Shown: positions 33,284 through 39,852 of the stretch, one piece after another
Layout of the letters: the number at the start of each line of letters is the position of its first letter
Position numbering within the stretch: the stretch's first letter is position 1
Assembly: GCF_042676085.1 (NCBI RefSeq)
Contig: NZ_JBHTKH010000001.1
Coordinates: forward strand, 372,001 to 436,000
Length of the DNA: 64,000 nucleotides
Direction of reading: 5' to 3'
Origin: Terrabacter terrigena
GTDB taxonomy: Bacteria; Actinomycetota; Actinomycetes; Actinomycetales; Dermatophilaceae
Program-made: the position numbers and the translations under genes
Notes under the pieces: generated by a model
The model's input: the letters and a program-made list of their open reading frames with translations, nothing else
Told to the model about the DNA's origin: nothing
The model's database searches: none

Positions 33284-34078
33284 CTACATCCTCTCGGGGG
33301 CCGGCGCGCCCAGGCGCGCGAGTCCATTGCGCAAGACGACCCGGACGGCGTCGGCGAGCAGCAGACGCGCCGCGTGGACGGACCGCACCGGTTCGTCCAC
33401 GACCGCGGGTCGCAGGGGGTGGTCCCAGCCGTCGGCGAGGTCGGCCAGGTCGGTGACGGCGCGACGCTGCTGCGCCGCGTCGCCGGTGTGGGTGTCGAGC
33501 CGTTGGGGCAGGTCAGCGAGCGCCACGAGCAGGTGCCGCTCGACGACGTGGGTCAGGTGCTCGACGCGGGCCGAGTCACGCCGCTCGACACCGGCAGCCT
33601 CGGCGTTGCGGATGAGGCGGCAGAGCCGGGCGTGGGCGAGCTGGGCCCCCAGGACGGGGTCACCGGGCCCCCTGCTGCCGGGCGCCTCGGCACAGACGGG
33701 AAGGGTCACCGCGTCGCCGAGGGCGTAGTCGTCCTGGTGCTCGAGGACGTGGGCGACGATCGCGGACCGCGCGGCGTCGTCGAGCGTCACGGCGATCAGG
33801 CCGCTCGGTGCGACCTCGACCGCGGCAACGGGCTTCTGGAGGGTGAGTCCCTGCGCGAGGACCCGCGCCAGGTCACGAGGGCCGAGCCCGAGCCGCGGCG
33901 CCCACCGCTGGGCCACGGGTGTCACCCAGTCGGCCACCACCCCGGCCGCCCGGGTGTCCGTCGGTCGGAAGATGGCACCGTCGGGCGGACCTGAAGCCGC
34001 CCCACCCGGCAGCTCCCCACAGCGTACGGCCTCCGCGGCGACCTGCTCGAGGAGGGCGCGCAGCTGCTCCGGCGTCAT
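33284..34078 (-). CDS. Catalytically incomplete ArgS-like protein with DALR domain
   Basis: A 264-residue protein aligning to both ends of arginyl-tRNA synthetase but lacking its middle. Residues 1-115 resemble the tRNA D-loop-recognising N-terminal domain (TPEQLRALLEQVAAEAVRCGELPG, ATPVAQ-like and LQKPVAAVEVAPSGLIAVTL). Then, without HIGH or KMSK signatures, residues 140-264 match the DALR anticodon-binding domain, ending in RVVLRNGLARLGAPAPERM, the usual ArgS C-terminus. It cannot aminoacylate. It sits directly before lysA, where argS stands in mycobacteria, so it looks like an argS copy that lost its catalytic core. The reading frame is intact, suggesting a retained tRNA-binding role. Confidence 0.8.
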   Translation of the reverse strand: MTPEQLRALLEQVAAEAVRCGELPGGAASGPPDGAIFRPTDTRAAGVVADWVTPVAQRWAPRLGLGPRDLARVLAQGLTLQKPVAAVEVAPSGLIAVTLDDAARSAIVAHVLEHQDDYALGDAVTLPVCAEAPGSRGPGDPVLGAQLAHARLCRLIRNAEAAGVERRDSARVEHLTHVVERHLLVALADLPQRLDTHTGDAAQQRRAVTDLADLADGWDHPLRPAVVDEPVRSVHAARLLLADAVRVVLRNGLARLGAPAPERM

Positions 34079-34210
34079 GGCGCCGAGTCTACGAGGGGAC
34101 CTCCGGCCCGCAGCCGGGGCACCGGCCTCGCGCCCGGAACGCCACGTATCGCCGCACCGGCGCCCGGTCGTGCCGGGGCCATGGCTTTCGCGAGTGTCGT
34201 GGCGATACGG

Positions 34211-34258
34211 CGAGAGGCCGGCCCGGAAGGCGCTCAGCGCCTCCAGGTCGGCCTCTCG
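34211..34258 (-). terminator. Original tRNA-Arg terminator, now cut off by the IS
   Basis: CGAGAGGCCG (34211-34220) pairs perfectly with CGGCCTCTCG (34249-34258), with a smaller hairpin GGCGCT/AGCGCC inside. It begins six bases beyond the left copy of the tRNA 3' end. Before the insertion it would have stood immediately downstream of the tRNA gene; it is now 1.3 kb away from it. Confidence 0.65.
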
Positions 34259-34260
34259 TA

Positions 34261-34275
34261 TCGTGCCCCCGGCAG
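34261..34275. repeat. Left 15-bp target-site duplication
   Basis: TCGTGCCCCCGGCAG directly abuts the left end of the IS element and is identical to 35597-35611. It equals the last bases of the tRNA-Arg gene plus four downstream bases. Confidence 0.88.
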
Positions 34276-34280
34276 TGTCC

Positions 34281-34346
34281 GATCTCAGGACATCGGAATG
34301 GGGTGTCTCAGGTCATCGGAATGGCGTGTCGCAGGACATCGGAATG
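34281..34346. repeat. Three tandem 23-bp copies of the IS terminal motif
   Basis: Copies at 34281-34300, 34304-34323 and 34327-34346 share the core CTCAGGNCATCGGAATG-type sequence (third copy GCAGGACATCGGAATG) at a regular 23-base spacing. The right end has one copy, inverted (35572-35591). The array lies just upstream of the transposase start. Confidence 0.85.
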
Positions 34347-34368
34347 ACCGGCTCCGGCAGGGTCGGCG

Positions 34369-35543
34369 GTGTCGAAGCGTCGTCTTGTCATCAGTGCCGT
34401 CCTGGCCGGTTCCTCGCAGTCGGAAGTCGCCCGCAGGTACGGGGTCTCGCAAGGCTGGATCAGTCGCCTGATGTCCCGATACCGGCTCGAAGGAGACGCG
34501 GCGTTCGAGCCCGCCTCTCCCGGGCCCCGCGCACCTCCCCGACGGCGACCAGCGCGCAGGTCGTGGCGCTGATCCTGCAGCTGCGCACCGAGCTGACCGG
34601 CAGCGGGCACGACGCCGGCGCCGACACCATCGGCTGGCACCTGCAACACCGCCACCAGGTGAACGTCTCCCGGGCCACGATCCACCGGATCCTGGTCCGC
34701 CACGACGCGGTCACCCCGGACCCGCGCAAACGCCCCCGCTCCTCCTACATCCGGTTCGAGGCCGACCAGCCCAACGAGACCTGGCAGTCCGACTTCACCC
34801 ACTACCGCCTCGCCGATGGCACCGACGTGGAGATCATCACCTGGCTCGATGACCACTCCCGCTACGCACTGCACGTCAGCGCCCACCCGCGGATCACCGG
34901 CCAGACCGTGGCCGCCACGTTCACCAGCACCGCCGCGTCGCACGGCCACCCGGCCTCCACCCTGACCGACAACGGCATGGTCTACACCGTCCGCTTCGCC
35001 GGCGGCCGCGGCGGCCGCAGCCGCCTCGAGGCCGAGCTACGCCGGCTCGGGATCACCCAGAAGAACTCCCGCCCGAACCACCCCACCACCTGCGGCAAGG
35101 TCGAACGCTTCCAACAGACCCTGAAGAAGTGGCTGCGCGCCCAACCCGTGCAGCCACACACCCTGACCGCCCTGCAGGCGCTGCTCGACACCTTCCAGCA
35201 GCAGTACAACCACGACCGGCCCCATCGCTCCCTGCCCCACCGCGCCACCCCAGCAGCCGCCTACGCCGCCCGACCCAAAGCCCGCCCCGGCGACCGCAGC
35301 AGCGACACCCACGACCGCGTCCGCACCGACAAGGTCTCCAAGACCGGCAACGTGACCCTGCGCCACAACGGACGCCTGCACCACATCGGCCTCGGACGAA
35401 CCCACGCCGGAACCTACGTCCGCCTCCTGGTCCACGACCTGCAGATCACCATCATCGACGCCACCACCGGCGAGGTCCTACGACAGCTCCTCCTGGACCC
35501 CTCACGCGACTACCAACCCACCGGCCACCGCAAAAACCAATGA
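34369..35543 (+). pseudogene. IS481-family transposase, frameshifted
   Basis: The N-terminal part (GTG 34369, SKRRLVISAVLAGSSQSEVARRYGVSQGWISRLM) is a helix-turn-helix domain that runs out of frame after FEP. The rest continues in another frame from about 34513: RTSPTATSAQVVALILQLR, then the DDE integrase core with NETWQSDFTHYRL (first Asp), TLTDNGMVYTVRFAGG (second Asp) and GKVERFQQTLKKWL (Glu), ending at 35543. Restoring one C in the CCC at 34510-34512 would rejoin the frames as FEP-R-L-S-R-A-P-R-T-S-P. The break is either a real one-base deletion, a sequencing error, or a frameshift signal; IS481 elements usually have one frame, so inactivation is most likely. Confidence 0.85.
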
Positions 35544-35596
35544 GCCGGACCTACATTCCGTAGGTCCGGCTCATTCCGATGTCCTGAGACATCACA

Positions 35597-35611
35597 TCGT
35601 GCCCCCGGCAG
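35597..35611. repeat. Right 15-bp target-site duplication, inside tRNA-Arg
   Basis: Identical to 34261-34275. This copy supplies the acceptor-stem 3' strand, discriminator base and part of the T-stem of the tRNA-Arg gene, so the insertion left the tRNA sequence whole. Confidence 0.88.
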
Positions 35612-35671
35612 GATTCGAACCTGCGCTCCCGCCTCCGGAGGGCGGTGCTCTATCCCCTGAGCTACGGGGGC
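35600..35671 (-). tRNA. tRNA-Arg, anticodon CCG
   Basis: On the minus strand a 72-base cloverleaf is complete: acceptor GCCCCCG/CGGGGGC, D-arm GCTC/GAGC, anticodon stem CCGCC/GGCGG with loop CTCCGGA (anticodon CCG, reading CGG), variable GAGC, T-arm GCAGG-TTCGAAT-CCTGC and discriminator A. The CCA end is not encoded. The last 12 bases of the gene lie in the IS target duplication. Its former downstream sequence is now on the other side of the IS. It stands near the ArgS-like gene. Confidence 0.93.
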
Positions 35672-35842
35672 GGTGCGCACTTTCGTGCGCCCGGTGAGAT
35701 TAGCAGCCGAGGCGGCTGACTGCTCAATGCACCCCCGGGACCGCCCCGACGACCGTGGTGGCGGACTCCGGTGCCTGGTGACGGAGACACTCCGCGACTC
35801 GGACCACGGCGTCCGACCCGGACGGGGGTGCCACGATGGGGC

Positions 35843-36460
35843 GTGCTCATCTCCAAGCCGGTCGCCGAGGCCATCCGCGCCGGGACCGTGACCCAGGCCT
35901 TCCGCCGCTGGGACGCTCCTCGGGTCAAGGTGGGCGGCGTGCAGCTGACGCCCGCCGGACTGGTGCGCTTCGACGCCGTGAGCCAGGTGCGCGACCCCGC
36001 GAAGCTGACCGAGCGCGACGCGCGCAAGGCGGGCGTGAAGGACCTCGCGACGCTGCAGAAGTTCCTGGCCCCGACCGCCCGCAAGCCCTCCGCCCGCGGC
36101 GGCCGCGGTGGTGACAAGGTGTATCGGGTGCGATTGAGCTGGGCCGGTGAGGACCCGCGAATCGCCTTGCGCGAGAGGCTCCCCGACGACGGCACGCTTG
36201 AGGACCTCGCGACCAGGCTGGCTCGGCTCGATGCGCGACCGAGCGGCCCCTGGACGCGCGACATCCTCGAGTGGATCCGCGACAACCCCCGGGTGGTGTC
36301 GAAGGAGCTGGCCGCTCTGCGCGGCTGCGAGCTGCTGCCGATGAAGGTCGACATCCGCAAGCTCAAGGCCCTCGGGCTGACCATCAGCCACGAGGTCGGA
36401 TACGAGATCTCGCCGCGCGGCGCGGCCTACCTCGAGTGGGCCGCCCGGCACGGGCGCTGA
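35843..36460 (+). CDS. Actinobacterial protein with ASCH-like N-terminus, function unknown
   Basis: A 205-residue protein. The N-terminal LISKPVAEAIRAGTVTQAFRRWDAPRVKVGGVQLTPAGLVRFDAV has the look of an ASCH/PUA-like domain (KP...A...GT.T..FRRW), a fold linked to RNA or nucleotide binding. After a basic linker the end (WTRDILEWIRDNPRVVSKELAALRGCELLPMKVDIRKLKALGLTISHEVGYEISPRGAAYLEW) resembles a winged helix. I chose GTG 35843 to give MLISKP; GTG 35828 is possible. Its last 77 bases overlap the convergent kinase gene. Function unknown. Confidence 0.65.
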   Translation: MLISKPVAEAIRAGTVTQAFRRWDAPRVKVGGVQLTPAGLVRFDAVSQVRDPAKLTERDARKAGVKDLATLQKFLAPTARKPSARGGRGGDKVYRVRLSWAGEDPRIALRERLPDDGTLEDLATRLARLDARPSGPWTRDILEWIRDNPRVVSKELAALRGCELLPMKVDIRKLKALGLTISHEVGYEISPRGAAYLEWAARHGR

Positions 36461-37835
36461 CTGCTTCGCGAGCCACCCAGGTGTCCGCGAACGCCTCGGG
36501 CAGGGTGACGGTCAGCAACGCTCCCCCGCCGTCGGCAGCTCCGAGCACCAGCTCTCCCCCGAGGTCGCGCACCGTGTCCCTCAACAGGTGCAGGCCGACG
36601 TGTCCCTGCCCGGAGCCCACGGGACGGACCCTGGCGGCGAGGCCTGCGGGATCGCGCGGGCCGATGCCGTCGTCGCGCACGGTGACGACCACCTGGTGCC
36701 CGACGACGCGGGCGCGCAGCAGGACCGACGAGGCCTCGGCGTGCTTGAGGACGTTGCGCAGGCCCTCACGGACGGAGCGGTAGACCACCTGGACCATTGG
36801 CATGCCGGACCGGTCCAGGGCCGGGTCGAGGTCGACCTCGACGTCGAGGCCCGACGCCCGGGCATGGTCGGCGAGCCACTCGACGGCCGGCACCAGGCCA
36901 CCCTCGGCGAGGTCGGCCGGGTAGATGTCGGTCATGAGCGAGCGCAGTCCTTCGGCGTCGCGCTTGAGCCCCGACGACAGTTCCCCGACGATCGAGCGAG
37001 CCCGGGTCGCCTCTCGCGGGAGGTCGTCGACCAGGGCGCCCATCAGGTAGCCGAAGCCCGCGAGGTCCTGGAGGACGCCGTCGTGCAGGTCGTCGGCGAT
37101 GCGGCGGCGCTCGAGGTCCGACGCCGAGAGGGCGTGGCCCAGCATCGTGCTGCGGTCGGCCTCTCCGCGCTCGACCCTGCGCGCCAGCGACACGGCCAGC
37201 GGCAGCACCATGACCGCGAAGAGGATCAGCGAGCCGAGGCCCAGCAACGCCAGCCGGCCGAGCAGGGCCGCCTCGTCCTCGTGGAGCGGGTCGGCCGTCC
37301 AGTAGGACTCGAAGACGAGGGGCACCCCTTCCGCGTCGTGCAGGCCGGCATACACCTCGAGCAGCTCGCCGCTGCCTCGCTCCTCGGCGTTCTCGGCCTT
37401 CGACAGGTCCGACACTGCGGCCGTGACGTTCTCGGAGCCGAAGAGCTCGGCCACGTCGGGGTCGAGGGGGAAGGTGTCTCCGACGAGGTCGGTCTCGTCG
37501 GACCACAGGACCCGGCCTTCCTGCGTCCAGATCTTCATGTGGACGATCGACCCGTCCTTCATGCGGCTGCGGAGGAGGTAGTCGAGCGTGCCCGTGGGGC
37601 CCGGCTCACCGGCGCGCACGTGCCGGTCCACCAGAGGGGCGACGACGGCGCGCGCGAGCCCCGAGCCACGGACCGCGGCGTCGCGCAGGGCGATCTGCGA
37701 TGCCAGCGGTCGGGCCAGCAGCACGGTGCCGACGCCGACCAGCACCAGCGCGGCGAGGGTCCAGAGCAGGAACCGGCGCAGCGCCGAGCGCCTCACCCCG
37801 TCGGGCAGGGGGTCCGCAGGACGCAGCAGCGCCAC
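36384..37835 (-). CDS. NarX/DesK-type sensor histidine kinase
   Basis: A 483-residue membrane kinase. Helices at about 20-40 and 192-215 enclose an extracytoplasmic sensor domain of about 150 residues (GSIVHMKIWTQEGRVLWSDETDLVGDTFPL) of CACHE-like appearance. The HisKA_3 dimerisation segment has His251 in RRIADDLHDGVLQDLAGFGYLMG, and the ATPase domain has YRSVREGLRNVLKHAEAS and VTVRDDGIGP. GTG 37835 lies one base past the stop of the NarL-type regulator, so the two form an operon with the regulator first. The basic C-terminal tail lies in the overlap with the convergent neighbour and may be over-extended. Confidence 0.9.
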   Translation of the reverse strand: MALLRPADPLPDGVRRSALRRFLLWTLAALVLVGVGTVLLARPLASQIALRDAAVRGSGLARAVVAPLVDRHVRAGEPGPTGTLDYLLRSRMKDGSIVHMKIWTQEGRVLWSDETDLVGDTFPLDPDVAELFGSENVTAAVSDLSKAENAEERGSGELLEVYAGLHDAEGVPLVFESYWTADPLHEDEAALLGRLALLGLGSLILFAVMVLPLAVSLARRVERGEADRSTMLGHALSASDLERRRIADDLHDGVLQDLAGFGYLMGALVDDLPREATRARSIVGELSSGLKRDAEGLRSLMTDIYPADLAEGGLVPAVEWLADHARASGLDVEVDLDPALDRSGMPMVQVVYRSVREGLRNVLKHAEASSVLLRARVVGHQVVVTVRDDGIGPRDPAGLAARVRPVGSGQGHVGLHLLRDTVRDLGGELVLGAADGGGALLTVTLPEAFADTWVAREAVSARAGRPTRGRPRRAARSRIRPRG

Positions 37836-37836
37836 G

Positions 37837-38541
37837 TCAACCAGTCCCTCTGAGGCTCACCATCCCCAGCCTGCTGGCGGTCACCACGGCTTCGAGCTGC
37901 GAGTGCGCGCCCAGCTTCGCGAGCACGCTCTTGATGTGCCCACGGCTCGTGAGCACGGCGATGCCGAGGGTCCGCGCGATCTCGGCTGCGTCACGCCCCT
38001 CGGCGAGCAGCCCGAGCACCTCGGCCTCGCGTGAGGTGAGGTCGACGGGCGGCAGCCCCCGGGCAGTCTGCGAGCCCATGAGTCCGCGCAGCAGCTTCGG
38101 GTGCACGTGGAAGCCGTCCCGGGACGCCGAGTGGACGGCCGTCAGGACGTCCTCCCACGAGCCGTCCTTGGGCAGCAGAGCGCACGCGCCGGCGTCCGCC
38201 GCACGCCTCAGCAGGCCCTGGTCGAGGTGCGCGGTCAGCACGATGACGCGAAGGTCGGGCAGCCTCTTGGTCAGCTCCGCCGTCAGGGCGATGCCGTCGT
38301 CGTGGCCGAGCCGCACGTCCATGAGCACCGCGTCGGGGGTCTCGCGCTGGAGCAGCTCGAGCGCCGACACGGCCGTGTAGGCGACCCCGGTGCAGGTCAG
38401 GCCCGCCTCGCGCTCGACGGCGAAGGCCATCGCGTCGGCGACGGCGCGGTGGTCGTCGACGACGGCCACGGTCAGCTGCGCGAACGGCTCGACGTCGTCG
38501 CCGACGTGCTGCAAGTGCCCAACGGGCAGGACACGACCCAT
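37837..38541 (-). CDS. NarL/FixJ-type response regulator
   Basis: A 234-residue regulator. The receiver (TVAVVDDHRAVADAMAFAVE) has phospho-acceptor Asp75 in AVLMDVRLGHDDG and conserved Lys in CALLPKDGS. The C-terminal LuxR-type helix-turn-helix is LTSREAEVLGLLAEGRDAAEIARTLGIAVLTSRGHIKSVLAKLGAHSQLEAVV. ATG 38541 is preferred (GGGGGA just upstream); ATG 38553 would add four residues. The partner kinase follows at once. Targets are unknown, possibly including its own upstream region, which has dyads. Confidence 0.9.
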   Translation of the reverse strand: MGRVLPVGHLQHVGDDVEPFAQLTVAVVDDHRAVADAMAFAVEREAGLTCTGVAYTAVSALELLQRETPDAVLMDVRLGHDDGIALTAELTKRLPDLRVIVLTAHLDQGLLRRAADAGACALLPKDGSWEDVLTAVHSASRDGFHVHPKLLRGLMGSQTARGLPPVDLTSREAEVLGLLAEGRDAAEIARTLGIAVLTSRGHIKSVLAKLGAHSQLEAVVTASRLGMVSLRGTG

Positions 38542-38624
38542 CTGATCCCCCATGTGTTCGATTGCGGGCACCCCCTCCCGTCCGGCAATTATCACAAGGC
38601 CGGGACGTCGGGGCAGGGCTTTCA

Positions 38625-38639
38625 CCCCAAATCTTGGGG
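38625..38639. promoter_or_regulatory. CCCCAA-N3-TTGGGG dyad upstream of the NarL-type pair
   Basis: A perfect six-base inverted repeat with a three-base spacer lies about 85 bases upstream of the response regulator start, in a 238-base gap. It could be an autoregulatory operator or a small hairpin. The rest of the gap (38542-38779) shows no reading frame that I would call. Confidence 0.25.
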
Positions 38640-38779
38640 AGGGGTTCTCCCGCCGGTGGGTGTGGTCGCTGGCTCGACGACGACTCAGGCTGTAGGGGTG
38701 CCGGTTGCCTCCCCGACGGTGACCCGGTCGTACCGCCCTCCCCGGACCGGTGTCATCCACGGTGGCCGCGCGCCACCGG

Positions 38780-38818
38780 CTGAGGCCCGCCGGCCGCCCC
38801 GCGGCCGGCGGGCCTCAG
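38780..38818 (-). terminator. 18-bp hairpin at the end of the CNNM/CBS operon
   Basis: An 18-base arm starting CTGAGGCCCGCCGG (38780-38797) pairs perfectly with 38801-38818 across the loop CCC. One arm includes the stop codon of the upstream minus-strand gene (38815-38817). A second small hairpin GGTGGC/GCCACC (38761-38777) follows. There is no T-run, as is common for high-GC terminators. Confidence 0.65.
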
Positions 38819-39852
38819 CGCTGCGTGGTGTCGGTGACCTCGCCGACGAGCTCCTCGAGGACGTCCTCGAGGAAGACGACGCCGGTCACCGCGGCGTCGG
38901 CGTCGATGACGCGCGCGAGGTGGGCCCCGGTCAGCTGCATCGTGGCGAGGACGTCCTCGATGTCGTCGGCCTCGCGGACGGTCGCGAGCCGGCGGATGCG
39001 CTTGGGTGGGATGGGCTGCTCGTGACGCTCGTCGTCGGCGTACAGCACGTCCTTGAGGTGGATGTAGCCTGCGATCTCGCCGGCCGCGTCGAGCACGGGG
39101 TAGCGCGAGAAGCCCTGCTTCGCGACGAGCCGCTCGATGTCGGCGGGGGTCGCGCCGAGCTCGACGGTCGTCAGCTCGTCGGTGCCCACGGCCACGTCGC
39201 GGGCGAGCTTGTCGGAGAACTCGAGGGTCTTGGCGACGAGACCGTGCCGCTCCTCCTCGATGAGTCCCTCGCGACGTGACTCGCCGACGATGTGCGCGAC
39301 CTCCTCGACGGTGAAGGCGGAGGTGATCTCGTCCTTCGGCTCGACCCGGAAGAGCCGCACCAGCGCTTTGGCGACGGTCTCCATCGCGTGCACGATCGGG
39401 CGGAGGGTGCGGGAGATGAGGAAGAGCGGCGGCACCAGCACGAGCGCGGCCCGGTCGGGCCCGGCGATGGCGAGGTTCTTCGGGATCATCTCGCCGACGA
39501 CGACGTGCAGGTAGCTGACGATGAGCAGCGCGAGCGCGAGGGCGACCCCACCGGCCCAGGCCTCGGACAGGCCCCAGGCGTGGAAGACGGGCTCGAGCAG
39601 GTGGTGCAGCGCCGCCTCGGCGAGTGCACCGAGACCGACCGAGCACACCGTGATGCCGAGCTGTGCCGTCGCGAGCATCGAGCCGAGCCGTTCGAGCGCG
39701 AGCAGGCACGATGCAGCCCGCTTGCTGCCGGCGTCGGCGAGCGGCTCGAGCGTCGAGCGACGCACGGCCATCGCCGCGAACTCCGCACCGACGAAGAACG
39801 CGTTGCCGACGAGGAGCAGGAGCGAGACCACGTAGGCCCAGAGCCCGTTCAC
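38815..39852 (-). CDS. CNNM/CBS-domain membrane protein (HlyC/CorC family), second of pair
   Basis: A 345-residue membrane protein. The N-terminal CNNM domain has four hydrophobic segments (WAYVVSLLLLVGNAFFVGAEFAAMAVRR, LGITVCSVGLGALAEAALHHLL, VALALALLIVSYLHVVVGEMIPKNLAI, VLVPPLFLISRTLRPIV), then a pair of CBS domains (SRYPVLDAAGEIAGYIHLKDVLY; VVFLEDVLEELVGEVTD). Family members transport or sense Mg2+/Co2+. It lacks the C-terminal CorC_HlyC domain present in its neighbour. GTG 39852 overlaps the previous stop as GTGA. Confidence 0.88.
   Translation of the reverse strand: MNGLWAYVVSLLLLVGNAFFVGAEFAAMAVRRSTLEPLADAGSKRAASCLLALERLGSMLATAQLGITVCSVGLGALAEAALHHLLEPVFHAWGLSEAWAGGVALALALLIVSYLHVVVGEMIPKNLAIAGPDRAALVLVPPLFLISRTLRPIVHAMETVAKALVRLFRVEPKDEITSAFTVEEVAHIVGESRREGLIEEERHGLVAKTLEFSDKLARDVAVGTDELTTVELGATPADIERLVAKQGFSRYPVLDAAGEIAGYIHLKDVLYADDERHEQPIPPKRIRRLATVREADDIEDVLATMQLTGAHLARVIDADAAVTGVVFLEDVLEELVGEVTDTTQR

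Larger units (their letters stand above)
34276..35596 (+). mobile_element. IS481-like insertion sequence, 1321 bp
   Basis: The element is bounded by imperfect 25-bp inverted ends (left 34276-34300, right 35572-35596 reversed), both beginning TGT and sharing 21 of 25 bases. It is flanked by identical 15-bp direct repeats. Inside is a DDE transposase of the IS481 family broken by a frameshift. It landed in the 3' part of a tRNA-Arg gene. Ends, duplication and transposase all agree, so the boundaries are well supported. A second short inverted repeat (GAGCCGGACCTAC near 35542 and its complement near 35561) lies just inside the right end. Confidence 0.9.

Noticed and set aside
33843..34500. Upstream part of the plus-strand frame leading into the transposase
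   Set aside because: It crosses the IS boundary, the target repeat and the start of the ArgS-like gene; only the part from about 34513 is transposase.
34261..35611. Phage or integrative element attachment sites (attL/attR) at the tRNA
   Set aside because: The repeats abut IS inverted ends and a DDE transposase, with no integrase; a target duplication explains them fully.
38542..38779. Small gene between the NarL-type regulator and the CNNM operon
   Set aside because: No frame with a plausible start, ribosome site and protein-like composition was found.
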